This document shows positions 27,073 through 36,726 of a stretch of DNA of 64,000 nt, one piece after another. The position numbers were made by a program, and so were the translations under genes. Source of the stretch: Halobellus inordinatus (GTDB taxonomy: Archaea > Halobacteriota > Halobacteria > Halobacteriales > Haloferacaceae). Numbering within the stretch: position 1 is the first letter of the stretch; each line of letters opens with the position of its first letter. The stretch lies in contig NZ_JANHAV010000002.1 in NCBI RefSeq assembly GCF_024464655.1, positions 452,617-516,616 of the forward strand, read 5' to 3'. The notes beneath the pieces are model-generated. The model saw nothing but the letters and a program-made list of their open reading frames with translations, did not search any database and had not been told where the DNA came from.

Positions 27073-27461
27073 GCGTCGCCCTCGGTGTCGCTCTCGCGGC
27101 ACTCACTGACCTCGACGGCGTTCCCCTGCCGGTCCTCGTCGGATTCGGGGGAGCGGTCGGCGCACTCGGCCGGTACGCAGTCGACGTCGCACTCGGCGGC
27201 GGCCGTCGGAGTACCTTCGCCGTCAACGTCCTCGGGAGCGCCGCGCTCGGGGCGCTCGTCACCTCGTCACCGCACGCGACGACTCTCGCTGTCGCTGGGA
27301 CGGGATTCTGCGGCGCGTTCACGACGTTCTCCTCGTTCGCCGTCAACGTGGTTGAGGCCGCCTCGAAGGAAAATTGGCGGCTCGCGGCTGTCGACGCCGC
27401 TGGCACACTCGCGTCGGCGCTCCTCGGCGTGGCTCTCGGAACCGTTCTCGTGGGAGTATAG
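27069..27461 (+). CDS. crcB: Fluoride channel CrcB, second copy
   Basis: 130 residues with four hydrophobic helices, VPLPVLVGFGGAVGALGRYAVD-like start, TFAVNVLGSAALG and the pore motif AFTTFSSFAVNVVEA. The start is GTG 27069, overlapping the stop of the first crcB by four bases (GTGA), so translation is coupled. The two differ clearly in sequence, which fits a heterodimeric channel with opposite membrane orientations. No fluoride riboswitch-like structure is evident before the pair. Confidence 0.9.
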   Translation: MSVALGVALAALTDLDGVPLPVLVGFGGAVGALGRYAVDVALGGGRRSTFAVNVLGSAALGALVTSSPHATTLAVAGTGFCGAFTTFSSFAVNVVEAASKENWRLAAVDAAGTLASALLGVALGTVLVGV

Positions 27462-27529
27462 ATAGATCGTCTCGCGGCCATCGGTCCACGAGAAAAAGCA
27501 TCTGCTACGACGTTGTGAAATCGAGAAAG

Positions 27530-27602
27530 CGCCCGAGGCGGGATTTGAACCCGCGTCACGACCGTGACAGGGTCGTATGATGGGCCACTACACCACCCGG
27601 GC
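27530..27602 (-). tRNA. tRNA-Asp (GTC), downstream copy
   Basis: Reads GCCCGGG...CTCGGGC acceptor (one G-T pair), a T-arm with GGTTCAAATCC, and an anticodon stem GACC/GGTC around the loop CTGTCAC, giving anticodon GTC (Asp). The discriminator is G. No CCA is encoded. Identical in sequence to the neighbouring copy. Confidence 0.95.
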
Positions 27603-27624
27603 ACACATCGGAGCAAAGCACAAG

Positions 27625-27697
27625 CGCCCGAGGCGGGATTTGAACCCGCGTCACGACCGTGACAGGGTCGTATGATGGGCCACTACACCACCCGGGC
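27625..27697 (-). tRNA. tRNA-Asp (GTC), upstream copy
   Basis: Same 73-nt sequence and anticodon as the copy 22 bases downstream. The TATA-like TTAATTAGAC (about 27725-27735 in reverse) lies upstream of this copy, so the pair is probably one transcript. Confidence 0.95.
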
Positions 27698-27744
27698 TTG
27701 CTCCACTTCTTCGTTGCCCGGTAGTCTAATTAAGACTTATCATC

Positions 27745-27870
27745 TGATGGCGGCGTGGGAGAGGTCACCGCGCGGCCGACGATGCGGGGAAATCCCTGGA
27801 CAGAGCCCAGGCTCCGGCGAGAGTAGCGACCGGACGAAAGACAGCAAAGAGAGCGAAGAGCGATAACCGA
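27745..27870. other. Intergenic segment with possible structured RNA
   Basis: No protein is supported here. The palindromic TCTAATTAAGA (about 27725-27735) could drive transcription either way. To the right lie short stems (CCTGG/CCAGG at about 27795-27811; TCCGG/CCGGA at about 27813-27834) followed by an ACA at about 27840. This loosely resembles the 3' half of an H/ACA guide RNA, but I cannot fit a full double-hairpin model. Confidence 0.2.
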
Positions 27871-27907
27871 AGACGCGCGGTTCCGTCGTTCGATTGGCGA
27901 GGTTGGT

Positions 27908-28591
27908 TCAGTCGTCGGCCGGGGCCGCTGCGGCCGCTTCCTCGGCCTCTTCTTCGGCTTTCTCTTCTTTTTCTTTCTTGTTCTTGATCTTCTTCAGACG
28001 GAAGATCTCCTCGCGCTCTTGCTCTTCGAGCTTCTGCTCGATGTACTCTTTGTTCTCGTTGAGTTCGGGGAGCAGCTTGAACTCCAAGGCGTTGACGCGG
28101 CGTTTCGTCGTCTCGATCTCTTTGAGCATCTTCTTCATCGCCGTCTCGACCTCCGCGGCGAGGATGATCGTCTCGAGCAGTTCCTCGTAGGCGTCTGCGG
28201 CCTCGTCGATCCGCGCCGAGGAGCCGAGGAGCCCGTAGCCGCGCTGGTCGAGGCTCTTTTTCACGCGCGAGGACTCGATCTGCGGGACGACGACGCCCAT
28301 GATGTTCTTCGACTGCGTGGTGATCTCCGGATGCTCTTTGAGCGCCGCGGCGGCACCGCGCACGGCGACGTCGCCTTCCATCGCTCGCGCCATATTGATC
28401 TTCTCTTGGGCCGTCTCGTAGTTCTGGTTCAGCTCGGAGCGGACGTCCTGTGCTTGGTCCAGAATGTCCATAAACTCCATAATGAGGCCGTCTCGCTTCT
28501 GTTCGAGCGTGTCGTGGCCCCGCTCGGACAGTTGGATCCGATCCTCGATCGCCATCAAGTTCTTGCGTGTCGGTTTGACGTCTTCGGCCAT
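27908..28591 (-). CDS. atpD: A-type ATP synthase subunit D
   Basis: 227-residue central stalk subunit of the archaeal ATP synthase. It is a long antiparallel coiled coil with the family start [21 protein letters not shown] and the middle [12 protein letters not shown] loop. The C-terminus is a Lys/Glu-rich then Ala-rich tail. In many haloarchaea it directly follows atpB; here four genes for rhodopsin and retinal intervene. An AT-rich box GTAAAAGGTT overlapping the end of blh (about 28620-28630) could give it its own promoter. Confidence 0.94.
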   Translation of the reverse strand: MAEDVKPTRKNLMAIEDRIQLSERGHDTLEQKRDGLIMEFMDILDQAQDVRSELNQNYETAQEKINMARAMEGDVAVRGAAAALKEHPEITTQSKNIMGVVVPQIESSRVKKSLDQRGYGLLGSSARIDEAADAYEELLETIILAAEVETAMKKMLKEIETTKRRVNALEFKLLPELNENKEYIEQKLEEQEREEIFRLKKIKNKKEKEEKAEEEAEEAAAAAPADD

Positions 28592-28625
28592 TGCCTGCCA
28601 GTTGTGAACCGAGCCTGTTAACCTT

Positions 28626-29729
28626 TTACTGTTCGCGGACGAGGCCGGCCAGGCCGGCGTTCTCGGTGCGGTCCATCCACGTCACGATCACTACGTGGGG
28701 AAGCGTCAACACGGCGATGAAGACGAGGTACAGCGCGGCCAACGTCCGCAGGTCGGTCTGGACGCGTCCAACGAGTGCGACGCCGACGAGCAGTCCGACG
28801 GAGACCACCGTCAGCGGCAGCGCGTCGCGGCCCGTCCGCAAGAGCGCAGGGACGGCTCCGCGATCGGCGAACGCCCGCCTGGCGCTCGGGTCGACGCCGA
28901 CGAGTCGGGCGATGTGTCGCAGCGAGTGCCACACACAGAAGTACACGCCGATCGCGAGGATCGGCGGAACGACGAGGAAGTACACCCACAGCAGCCCCGT
29001 CTCGGCGGCGTCGAGCCGCCATCCGTCACCGGGACTGCGCCGGTACCCAGCGAGGAGCGTCCCGACCGTCAGCGCCGCGAACGCCGCACCGACGCTGAGG
29101 CGCACGTCGGGCGCGACCAGCCACGACGCGTCGAGGCTGCCGCCGAACAGCGCCACCCAGGCGTCGACGACGTCTCGGTATCGCTCCGGGAATCGGAGTA
29201 GCGGCACGAGCATCGGCAGTCCCCCGCGCACGAGAAGCGTGCCGGTGCGTACCGTTCGACTGTCGAGATGTGACCCGCCGAGCGCCTCGAGCGCGTAGAG
29301 ATCGCCTTGGCCCCAGTGGACCCAGGTCATCCCGATGAAAAACGCGGCTGATGCTATCGGTGAGAGGAGCCACAGCACCGCGTACGCCCCGCCGAGGAGT
29401 AGATACACGAGTCCGACGATCAGGAGCAAGCGAACCGACGGTTGCTCCCCGGCCGCCCGGGCGGGTGCCAGGTGGTCGACTGCGCCGTGCGGCAACCCGA
29501 ACACGAGGAGGCTCACCGCCAGTGGGGCGTACCGCGCCCACGGCGGCAGCGTCGTCGCCGGCCCTACGAGCACCGCACCGGCCCCGAGAATCGCGACCCC
29601 GGCAGTGAGCAACCACGCCGGACGGCCACCAATCGTGCGCATCAGCGATTGTGTCACGTCGTCCTCGCTCTCGACGGCGCTCTCGTCGACCCGCCGTGTC
29701 TCTCCGTCGTGAGCTGTCGAGCCAGCCAT
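28626..29729 (-). CDS. blh: Brp/Blh-family beta-carotene 15,15'-dioxygenase
   Basis: 367-residue membrane enzyme that cleaves beta-carotene to two retinal molecules, supplying the rhodopsin chromophore. About eight or nine hydrophobic segments carry the family's histidine motifs [19 protein letters not shown] and VWHSLRHI. Start ATG 29729. The lycopene cyclase gene ends two bases before it, so the two are co-transcribed: cyclase makes beta-carotene and Blh cuts it. The genes are intact although the bop gene upstream is interrupted. Confidence 0.9.
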   Translation of the reverse strand: MAGSTAHDGETRRVDESAVESEDDVTQSLMRTIGGRPAWLLTAGVAILGAGAVLVGPATTLPPWARYAPLAVSLLVFGLPHGAVDHLAPARAAGEQPSVRLLLIVGLVYLLLGGAYAVLWLLSPIASAAFFIGMTWVHWGQGDLYALEALGGSHLDSRTVRTGTLLVRGGLPMLVPLLRFPERYRDVVDAWVALFGGSLDASWLVAPDVRLSVGAAFAALTVGTLLAGYRRSPGDGWRLDAAETGLLWVYFLVVPPILAIGVYFCVWHSLRHIARLVGVDPSARRAFADRGAVPALLRTGRDALPLTVVSVGLLVGVALVGRVQTDLRTLAALYLVFIAVLTLPHVVIVTWMDRTENAGLAGLVREQ

Positions 29730-29731
29730 CG

Positions 29732-30553
29732 TTAGCGGGCCGTTTCCGCGCCGGCGCGGAGGCGATCGTACCAGTGCCGCGCCGTCGCGGCCGTGCCGTC
29801 CGCCCACCGCTGCATCACGAGCCGATACAGGACGAGTCCCTGCACGACGAAGAGGTTCGTCACGAGGAAGAACATCGCTTCCTCGATGGGCAGCCCCGCG
29901 ATGGAGAGCCCAGTCGTGTACTGCTTCGAGAGGATCCAGATGCCGTACTCGATGGCGATCCTGTCGGCAACGCAGAGATACAGTGTCGGGAGCACCGTTC
30001 CGAGAGCGACGGTGCGCCGGCGCGCCCACAACTGCGGTGCGCCGACGACCCATTGCAACGCCAACACCGGGGCCGCCCACGCGAGCGTCGCACCGAGGTA
30101 GAACGTCGCGTCGGTGCCGAGCAACTGCCAGCCTCCGAGACAGATGGCGACCGCGAGTCCGAACGCGACGAGGCGGCTCCTGATCGGATGCGACGCCGAC
30201 GGCCACGCCGTCGAAAACGATAGGTGTGACAGCCACAGCGCAGTCAGCCAGGGTTGGACGACGATGAAGAGATACTCCTCAAGCGGCGCGTAACCGATCG
30301 TCAGGACGGTCGTCTCGGCGCCGTACCACCAGACTCCACGCGCGATGAGGTAGTTGTCCCACGGCGTCGTGTACACGAGCGCAACGACGGTGATGGTGGC
30401 TACCCCCGCCCAGTAGTTGCGCCAACTACTGCTGTCCCACGAGGCGATACCGCCGATCCGTGATCGGCTCACGAAGCCGGTCGCAGACAGCAGCATTACT
30501 GCTGGCAGTAAAAACGCGAAGTGGAATTGGAGGTACGTGAACTGAAACGTCAT
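29732..30553 (-). CDS. crtY: Lycopene beta-cyclase (fused CrtYcd type)
   Basis: 273-residue membrane protein with two homologous lycopene-cyclase domains. The first has VYTTPWDNYLIARG and GYAPLEEYLF; the second has GLPIEEAMFF with the paired glutamates. It cyclises lycopene to beta-carotene. It is the fused archaeal/fungal type, as opposed to separate c and d subunits. It lies between bop and blh on the same strand. The 139-base gap after bop contains a small hairpin, so read-through from the bop promoter is plausible. Confidence 0.92.
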   Translation of the reverse strand: MTFQFTYLQFHFAFLLPAVMLLSATGFVSRSRIGGIASWDSSSWRNYWAGVATITVVALVYTTPWDNYLIARGVWWYGAETTVLTIGYAPLEEYLFIVVQPWLTALWLSHLSFSTAWPSASHPIRSRLVAFGLAVAICLGGWQLLGTDATFYLGATLAWAAPVLALQWVVGAPQLWARRRTVALGTVLPTLYLCVADRIAIEYGIWILSKQYTTGLSIAGLPIEEAMFFLVTNLFVVQGLVLYRLVMQRWADGTAATARHWYDRLRAGAETAR

Positions 30554-30673
30554 CTGTAATCTCGTCTCGTTGGCGGCCGTCTGCGTCGTCTCGGCGCCGT
30601 CGACTCACGCGTCGGCGTACGGTCCAGACTGCGAACGCGGGGTGGGCGGGGTACGCGTTCGGTGCTGCGTTCG

Positions 30674-30694
30674 AATCGACGGTGCTCGTCGATT
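30674..30694 (-). terminator. Hairpin at the bop stop codon
   Basis: AATCGAC and GTCGATT (30674-30680 and 30688-30694) form a seven-base-pair stem overlapping the bop TAA. It could terminate or stabilise the bop message. There is no long T-tract. Confidence 0.4.
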
Positions 30695-31439
30695 AGTCTG
30701 CCGGTTCGGCGCTCGACGCTCGCGCCCCGGCAGCGTCGAGCACCTCACGGCTCGACAGCAGGATGATCCCGAATCCGACCTTTGCGACCAGGTCCAGGAC
30801 CATAAATCCGGCCGTCTCGATGTTGAGCGACACGAGCTGTAGGCCTTCCGTGCCGACGATCCACCAGACGGGGTAGACCAGCCAGACGACGACGATCAGC
30901 GTACGGAGCGTGCTGAACGTCGACGCGGCGTCGCCGGTGAGTTTGCTCGCTTTCTCGTCGAGGGAGCCGTACAGCATGTACAGCAGCACCAGCAGGAAGC
31001 CGGTGGAGATCCCCCACCAGATCAGTCGGCGTGCGCCCTCGCTGAGGAAGCCGGGACCGGCGGACAGCGTCGCGACGACGCCCGTTCCGATCATCAGCAT
31101 ATCCAGCCCGACCAGCGAGGAGAGCTCGTTCCGGTTCGCCCCGACGAGCAGCCCGAGGTCGATGAGCAAAAGCGGTGTCGTGAAGAACCAGTCAGTGTAC
31201 CGGGCCCAGTAGATCGGCAGTTCCTCGCCGCCGACCTCCACTATCGTCAACCCGAATCCCAACGCCATCGCAAGATAGTTTACAAATGCGATGGCGGTGA
31301 TGAATATCGTGACGATGTAGAACTCCTGTCGCCGTCTGTCTGTTTCTCACCAGCCCCTGGCGATGAAGTACAGCATTCCCAGGAACATCCCGAGCGTTCC
31401 GAGCCAGAGCCATATCGATTCACTACCTGGTTGTGGCAT
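30693..31439 (-). pseudogene. bop: Bacteriorhodopsin gene interrupted by one in-frame TGA
   Basis: A 249-codon frame from ATG 31439 to TAA 30693 encodes a proton-pumping bacteriorhodopsin. The retinal lysine (LVAKVGFG), the counter-ion and proton-donor aspartates ([15 protein letters not shown]), the release-group glutamates (GTEG and NIETAG) and the Asp before the Lys helix are all kept. Codon 31 (31347-31349 reversed) is TGA, between ARGW and ETDRRRQ, where homologues have Gly; GGA to TGA is a single change. A start at ATG 31268 (codon 58) would lose helix A and part of B. The promoter palindrome remains. Natural nonsense allele, read-through or sequencing error cannot be separated here. 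Confidence 0.9.
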
Positions 31440-31481
31440 ATTGCGTCCCAAAATTTGCAGGTAAGAGTTGTAAGCAGTGTT

Positions 31482-31495
31482 CCCAACTAGTTGGG
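31482..31495 (-). promoter_or_regulatory. Bop-type upstream activator palindrome
   Basis: CCCAACTAGTTGGG is a perfect 14-base palindrome, centred 50 bases before the bop ATG. It fits the known Bat-dependent upstream activating sequence of Halobacterium bop-regulon promoters (consensus around ACTAGTT flanked by CC and GG). With the very short bop leader, this is the expected position upstream of the TATA region. Confidence 0.8.
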
Positions 31496-31652
31496 CTTCG
31501 ATTAGACGGCACGGACCCCCGTACACAACTGTTGACCGTTGTCGGGGAGATCACGCGGCTGCAACGCTGTTGTGTTTCTCGGAAACTGGGCGTATAGAAG
31601 TTGCCGACTCCGTCGTGTCTCGATGCGTTTCGGCACGTCTCGCGGCGGTACG

Positions 31653-33374
31653 TCAATCGAACAGCGCGGCCGCGACCTTTCGCTGCGCCGCTCGCAGATG
31701 CTGGTGGAACGTCGATCGGCAGACGCCCATCGACTCGGCGAGTTCCTCGCCGCTGGTGTCGTGGGGCCACTCGAAGTAGCCGGCCGCGTAGGCCCGAAGG
31801 AACGCGGCGTGCTGTCGATCTGTCAATTCCGATTCCAGCTCGGCGACGAACCCCTGGCCCGTGTCGTCACGCGTCTCGCGACGACAGTAGCTGATCACCT
31901 CTGCGCTTTCGAAGCGCTCCATCGCGGCTGCAGCCAACGACTGGGCGAGCGCTTCCCGGCCCACTTCGACCGTCACACGAGCGATCCCGGGCTCGATCAC
32001 GGCTGCACGGAGTTCGCCACTGTGCGCTGTGAGCAGTTCCTGCAGCGTCGGATCGGTCACCGCGAGTTCGATCACGGGTCCACAGGTGGTCTCGGCGAGC
32101 ACCGTATCGACCTCGATGTCGTCGCGTTTTGCGGCCGCGCCGTGTACTGCCTCCCCGTCGAGTTGTGCCGTCGGCTCGGCCACCTCGAACAGCATCGTCG
32201 ACCGGTCTTTGTCGCCGACGCTGCCGGCGTACTGCAGTTGACTCTGCAGATCGGTGGCGAACCCGGCCAACGGGTGGTCACCGAGTGCGAGCCGCAGTTC
32301 GACGGTCTCCTGCGTCTGGAGCGTCCGCTGGGTCTCGTGTGCGTTGATCCCGGTTGCGAGGGTTCGCCCCAGTGCCGCCAGAATGGCCCGCTCGTGGTCG
32401 TCGAATCCGTCGTTTCGAACGTACACGCAAACGACGCCGTACGTCGCCTCCCCGTAGTGCAACGGCACGGCGGCGACCGACGTCAACGCCGCTTCGGTGT
32501 CCCCGCCGAGAGATTCGATGCGGACGTGGCGTTCGGCGAGCGCGCCGGCCACGGCCCGTTCGACCGGGTTGCGCGATTCGTCCCCGTTGCCGACGTCGCC
32601 GTCACCCCCGCCCATCGAAGTCACGTCGCCGACGACGAACCGACTGCCCTGGGGGACGTCCGTTTCTCCGACTACCTCGTCGGGCTCGACCGCTTCGATC
32701 GAGGGATCGTACGCTCCGAACCACGCGCCGGCGTAGACTTCTCCGATCGCCTGGACGGCTTCACGCTGCAGGTCACTCCGTGACTGTGACTGGGTTACTG
32801 CGTCCGTGACCTCTGCGACGATGCCATCGAGCCGTTCGAGGAGATGCTTTTGTGCGGTGCGTTCCCGTTCGATCCGTTCGGCCCGATCCGCAGCAGCCTG
32901 CTCGGCGCGTTTTCGGCGCGTGACGTCCTGTTGGAATCCGACGTAGTAGGCGATCTCGCCCGTCTCATCGTACAGTGGCGCGATCGTCACCTCGTTCCAG
33001 AACAGCTCGCCGTTTTTCCGATAGTTCCGAAGCACGACGGTGGTGGCCTGCCCGTCTTCGATGGCAGCTCGCATCTGTGCGACGGGTTTCGCACGCGTCG
33101 CCTCTCCCTGCAGAAACCGGCAGTTTCGCCCGACCGCGTACTCCGGTGCGTAGCCGGTGATCCGCTCGAACGCGGCGTTCGCGTACACGAGCGGCATATC
33201 CGGCTTCGTCGCGTCGGCGATGGTGATTCCCACCGGGGCTTCGTCCATCGTGCGCGTCTTCAGCGACTCGTCGACGGCGTCGGTACTCGCAGACATCGTC
33301 CGCGAGTCGGTTTCGGGCCGCTCCCGTGCCACACCCGACCGCACCCGCACGTCCGCCTCCGACCGCTGTGTCAT
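31653..33374 (-). CDS. bat: Bacterio-opsin activator Bat with LOV domain
   Basis: 573-residue regulator. Residues about 40-150 are a PAS domain of LOV type: GRNCRFLQG with the photo-adduct cysteine at 85, and NYRKNGELFWN at 107-117. A GAF-like region follows at about 200-345, then the haloarchaeal bacterio-opsin activator domain, and at the end an HTH-10 DNA-binding domain (LTDRQHAAFLRAY; WPHDTSGEELAESMGVCRSTFHQHL). It should sense blue light or redox and activate bop through the palindrome at 31482-31495. The frame is intact. Start ATG 33374; an internal ATG at codon 27 is possible. Confidence 0.9.
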   Translation of the reverse strand: MTQRSEADVRVRSGVARERPETDSRTMSASTDAVDESLKTRTMDEAPVGITIADATKPDMPLVYANAAFERITGYAPEYAVGRNCRFLQGEATRAKPVAQMRAAIEDGQATTVVLRNYRKNGELFWNEVTIAPLYDETGEIAYYVGFQQDVTRRKRAEQAAADRAERIERERTAQKHLLERLDGIVAEVTDAVTQSQSRSDLQREAVQAIGEVYAGAWFGAYDPSIEAVEPDEVVGETDVPQGSRFVVGDVTSMGGGDGDVGNGDESRNPVERAVAGALAERHVRIESLGGDTEAALTSVAAVPLHYGEATYGVVCVYVRNDGFDDHERAILAALGRTLATGINAHETQRTLQTQETVELRLALGDHPLAGFATDLQSQLQYAGSVGDKDRSTMLFEVAEPTAQLDGEAVHGAAAKRDDIEVDTVLAETTCGPVIELAVTDPTLQELLTAHSGELRAAVIEPGIARVTVEVGREALAQSLAAAAMERFESAEVISYCRRETRDDTGQGFVAELESELTDRQHAAFLRAYAAGYFEWPHDTSGEELAESMGVCRSTFHQHLRAAQRKVAAALFD

Positions 33375-33543
33375 AGGCTAGATAGCGAGGGATGCAGTAA
33401 AACGTGTGTGGCCGATTCGGGGACGCGAGCGAGCCCACCCGAGCAACCCGCATAGAGGTTCTCGCGGGGGCCGAGAGCAGTCACTCGCGGGAGTGTGAGT
33501 GCTCGCTGAGCCGCAAAGAAAGTCGAAAAATCGCCGCCCGCGA

Positions 33544-34965
33544 TCAGTCGGCGGTCGCTTCCGCTTCGGTCTCGCCACCGGCGTCTTCGCGGTAGTACTC
33601 CTCGATGAAGTCCTCGTCGACCCGGTTGAGTTCCTCTTTCGGCAGCATCGAGAGGAGGTCCCACCCGATCTCGAGGGTCTCTTCGAGTTCGCGGTTGGTC
33701 TCGAAGCCCTGGTCGATGAACTCCTCCTCGAAGCGGTCGGCGAAGTCGAGGTACTTGTTGTCACGCTCTGAGAGCGCCTCGCGACCGACAATGTTCACGA
33801 GGTCGCGCAGGTCCTCACCCTCGGCGTACGCGGCGTACATCTGGTCGGAGACGTCGCCGTGGTCCGCGCGGGTGAGGCCCTCGCCGATACCGTCGTCCAT
33901 CAGCCGCGAGAGGCTGGGCAGGACGTTCACCGGAGGCTGGAGCCCCTGACTGTTGAGGTCGGGGTCGACGTAGATCTGTCCCTCGGTGATGTACCCGGTC
34001 AGGTCCGGAATCGGGTGCGTGTCGTCGTCGCCGGGCATCGTGAGGATCGGAATCTGGGTGACAGACCCCTCACGACCCTCGATCCGGCCGGCGCGCTCGT
34101 AGAGCTGCGCCAGGTCGGTGTACATGTATCCGGGGTAGCCACGGCGGCCCGGGACCTCTTCACGAGCCGCGCCGATCTCACGGAGCGCCTCGCAGTAGTT
34201 GGTCATGTCGGTGAGGATGACGAGGACGTGGTAGTCCTTCTCGAAGGCGAGGTACTCGGCGGTGGTGAGGACCATCCGCGGGGTGACCGTCCGCTCGACG
34301 GCGGGGTCGTCCGCGAGGTTCATGAAGACGACAGAGCGTTCGAGTGCGCCCGTACGCTCGAAGTCCTCCATGAACTCGTTGGCCTCTTCCTGGGTGATAC
34401 CCATCGCGCCGAAGATGACGGCGAACTCGGAGCCTTCTCCTTCGCCTTCCTCTTCTTCGGGCACGCTCGCCTGACGAGCGATCTGCATCGCCAGTTCGCT
34501 GTGGGGCTGGCCCGAACTGGAGAAGATCGGGAGCTTCTGCCCGCGGACGAGCGTGTTCATCCCGTCGATTGCGGAGACGCCCGTCTCGATGAACTCCTCG
34601 GGGTACTCCCGGGAGTAGGGGTTGATCGCCGCGCCGACGATGTCCTGTCGCTCGTCGGGGACGATGTCGGGGCCGCCGTCGATCGGGCGGCCGGATCCGT
34701 CGAGAACCCGTCCGAGCAGATCCTCGGTGACGGGCATCTTCATCGTCTCGCCGAGGAAGCGAACCGATGCGTGCTGGTCGATACCACTGGTGCCCTCGAA
34801 GACCTGGATGGCGACGACGCCGTCCGAGGATTCGAGCACCTGACCGCGCAGCGTCTCGCCCTGGGCCGTTTCGATCTCGACGATCTCGTCGTAACCGATG
34901 GCTTCGTCGACCTCGGCGTACACCAGCGGACCGCTGATCTCGGTGATGGTTTGGTACTCTTTCAT
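33544..34965 (-). CDS. atpB: A-type ATP synthase subunit B
   Basis: 473-residue regulatory, non-catalytic hexamer subunit. It starts [19 protein letters not shown] and has [29 protein letters not shown] segments (seen as [21 protein letters not shown]). It lacks a canonical P-loop, as the family does. It begins one base after the atpA stop codon. Downstream there is a 170-base gap and then bat, not atpD. The C-terminus is an acidic Glu/Thr/Ala tail. Confidence 0.96.
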   Translation of the reverse strand: MKEYQTITEISGPLVYAEVDEAIGYDEIVEIETAQGETLRGQVLESSDGVVAIQVFEGTSGIDQHASVRFLGETMKMPVTEDLLGRVLDGSGRPIDGGPDIVPDERQDIVGAAINPYSREYPEEFIETGVSAIDGMNTLVRGQKLPIFSSSGQPHSELAMQIARQASVPEEEEGEGEGSEFAVIFGAMGITQEEANEFMEDFERTGALERSVVFMNLADDPAVERTVTPRMVLTTAEYLAFEKDYHVLVILTDMTNYCEALREIGAAREEVPGRRGYPGYMYTDLAQLYERAGRIEGREGSVTQIPILTMPGDDDTHPIPDLTGYITEGQIYVDPDLNSQGLQPPVNVLPSLSRLMDDGIGEGLTRADHGDVSDQMYAAYAEGEDLRDLVNIVGREALSERDNKYLDFADRFEEEFIDQGFETNRELEETLEIGWDLLSMLPKEELNRVDEDFIEEYYREDAGGETEAEATAD

Positions 34966-34966
34966 A

Positions 34967-36724
34967 TCAGTAGAGGCTCCGGAGCTGTTCGGTGATCTCC
35001 GATTTGAGCTCGTCGACGTACTCTTCGTAGTCTTCCTGGACGCCGATCCGGTTGATGTTCGGGGCGGCGTCGATGTCGATGATCTCGTCGACCGGGACGC
35101 CGGCTTCCAGCGCGTCGAACGCCTCGTCGTTGAACGTCTGGATCGTCGTCAGCATCAGGTACGTCTTCTCCGGCGGACAGTAGGTGTCGACCGGGTGGAA
35201 GGCGTTCTGCTGGAGGTACGCCTCACGCAGGTAGCGAGCGACCTCGAGGGTCAGCTGCTGGTCCTCCGGCAGCGCGTCCTTCCCGACGAGCTGTACGATC
35301 TCTTGCAGTTCGGTCTCCTCGTCGAGGACGTCGACCGCCCACTGGCGCTTCTCTGGCCAGTCGTCGGCGACTTCGTCCTGGAACCAGGGGTCGAGCTGAT
35401 CTTTGTACAGCGAGTACGACTCGTTCCAGTTGATCGAGGGGAAGTGTCGACGCTCGGCGAGGTCTGCGTCCAGCGCCCAGAACGTCTTCACGATACGCAG
35501 GGTGTTCTGCGTGACCGGCTCGGAGAAGTCGCCGCCGGGCGGCGAGACCGCACCGATCGCAGAGACCGATCCCTCGGTCCCGTTGACGTTCTCGAAGTAG
35601 CCGGCGCGCTCGTAGAACTGCGAGAGGCGCGCGGCCAGGTACGCGGGGTACCCTTCCTCGCCGGGCATCTCCTCGAGACGCGAGGAGATCTCACGCATCG
35701 CCTCGGCCCACCGCGAGGTGGAGTCGGCCATCAGCGCGACGTCGTAGCCCATGTCGCGGTAGAACTCCGCGATGGTGATCCCCGTGTACACGCAGGATTC
35801 ACGCGCGGCGACGGGCATGTTCGAGGTGTTCGCGATGAGCGACGTCCGGGCCATAAGCGGGTTCCCGGTCGAGGGGTCTTCCAGCTCGGGGAAGTCGTCG
35901 ATGACTTCGGTCATCTCGTTCCCGCGCTCGCCACAGCCGACGTAGATGATGATGTCGGCGTCGGCGTACTTCGCGAGCTGGTGCTGGGTGACCGTCTTCC
36001 CGGAGCCGAACGGCCCCGGAATCGCGGCCGTTCCGCCCTTCGCGATCGGGAACAGGCCGTCGAGGATGCGCTGTCCAGAGACGAGTGGCGTTCGCGGGGT
36101 CTTCTTCTCGACGGTGGGGCGGGCCTCACGGACCGGCCACTCCTGTCGCATCTGGACCTCTTCGCCGTTGTCGAGTTCGACGACCGTCTCGTCGACAGTG
36201 AACGAGCCGGACTCGACGGCGACGACTTCGCCACCCTCGTAGTCCGGCGGGACCATCACCTTGTGATCGATGGTGACTGTCTCCTCGACGATGCCGACGA
36301 CGTCACCGGTCTCGACGACGTCGCCTTCCTCGACTTCGGGCTCGAACTCCCACTCTTTGTCGAGTTCGATCCCCGGCGCGTCGACGCCGCGGTCGAGGTA
36401 GGGACTTCCCATCTTGTCTTCGAGGACGTCCAGCGGACGCTGGACGCCGTCGTAGATGGTGTCGAGAAGTCCCGGACCGAGGTCGACACTCAGGGGTTCG
36501 CCCGTGCTCTCGACTGGCTCGCCCGGACTGATGCCCGAGGTCTCTTCGTACACTTGAATCGTCGTCGTGTCGCCCTCGATCTCGATAACCTCGCCCATCA
36601 GACCCTCGTCGCCCACATAGACGACGTCGTTCATCCGGGCGTCGAGATCGCGGGCGGTCACGACGGGACCACTCACGCTCGAGATAATACCGTCTTCGCG
36701 GACGGTTTGTGCTGTCTGGCTCAT
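34967..36724 (-). CDS. atpA: A-type ATP synthase catalytic subunit A
   Basis: 585-residue catalytic subunit. The P-loop is GPFGSGKT in [21 protein letters not shown]. The A-type non-homologous insert region is present (residues about 110-200) and [24 protein letters not shown] follows. No intein interrupts the P-loop. Start ATG 36724, two bases after the atpF stop. Confidence 0.97.
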   Translation of the reverse strand: MSQTAQTVREDGIISSVSGPVVTARDLDARMNDVVYVGDEGLMGEVIEIEGDTTTIQVYEETSGISPGEPVESTGEPLSVDLGPGLLDTIYDGVQRPLDVLEDKMGSPYLDRGVDAPGIELDKEWEFEPEVEEGDVVETGDVVGIVEETVTIDHKVMVPPDYEGGEVVAVESGSFTVDETVVELDNGEEVQMRQEWPVREARPTVEKKTPRTPLVSGQRILDGLFPIAKGGTAAIPGPFGSGKTVTQHQLAKYADADIIIYVGCGERGNEMTEVIDDFPELEDPSTGNPLMARTSLIANTSNMPVAARESCVYTGITIAEFYRDMGYDVALMADSTSRWAEAMREISSRLEEMPGEEGYPAYLAARLSQFYERAGYFENVNGTEGSVSAIGAVSPPGGDFSEPVTQNTLRIVKTFWALDADLAERRHFPSINWNESYSLYKDQLDPWFQDEVADDWPEKRQWAVDVLDEETELQEIVQLVGKDALPEDQQLTLEVARYLREAYLQQNAFHPVDTYCPPEKTYLMLTTIQTFNDEAFDALEAGVPVDEIIDIDAAPNINRIGVQEDYEEYVDELKSEITEQLRSLY

Positions 36725-36726
36725 AG

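Noticed and set aside
27462..27700. CRISPR-like array because of two 73-nt identical units 22 bases apart
   Set aside because: The units fold as tRNA-Asp; only two copies, no cas genes.
31192..31413. Out-of-frame reading over the start of bop
   Set aside because: Considered as evidence for a frameshift in bop. The bop frame is continuous on both sides of the TGA, so there is no frameshift; this frame only served to confirm the base order.
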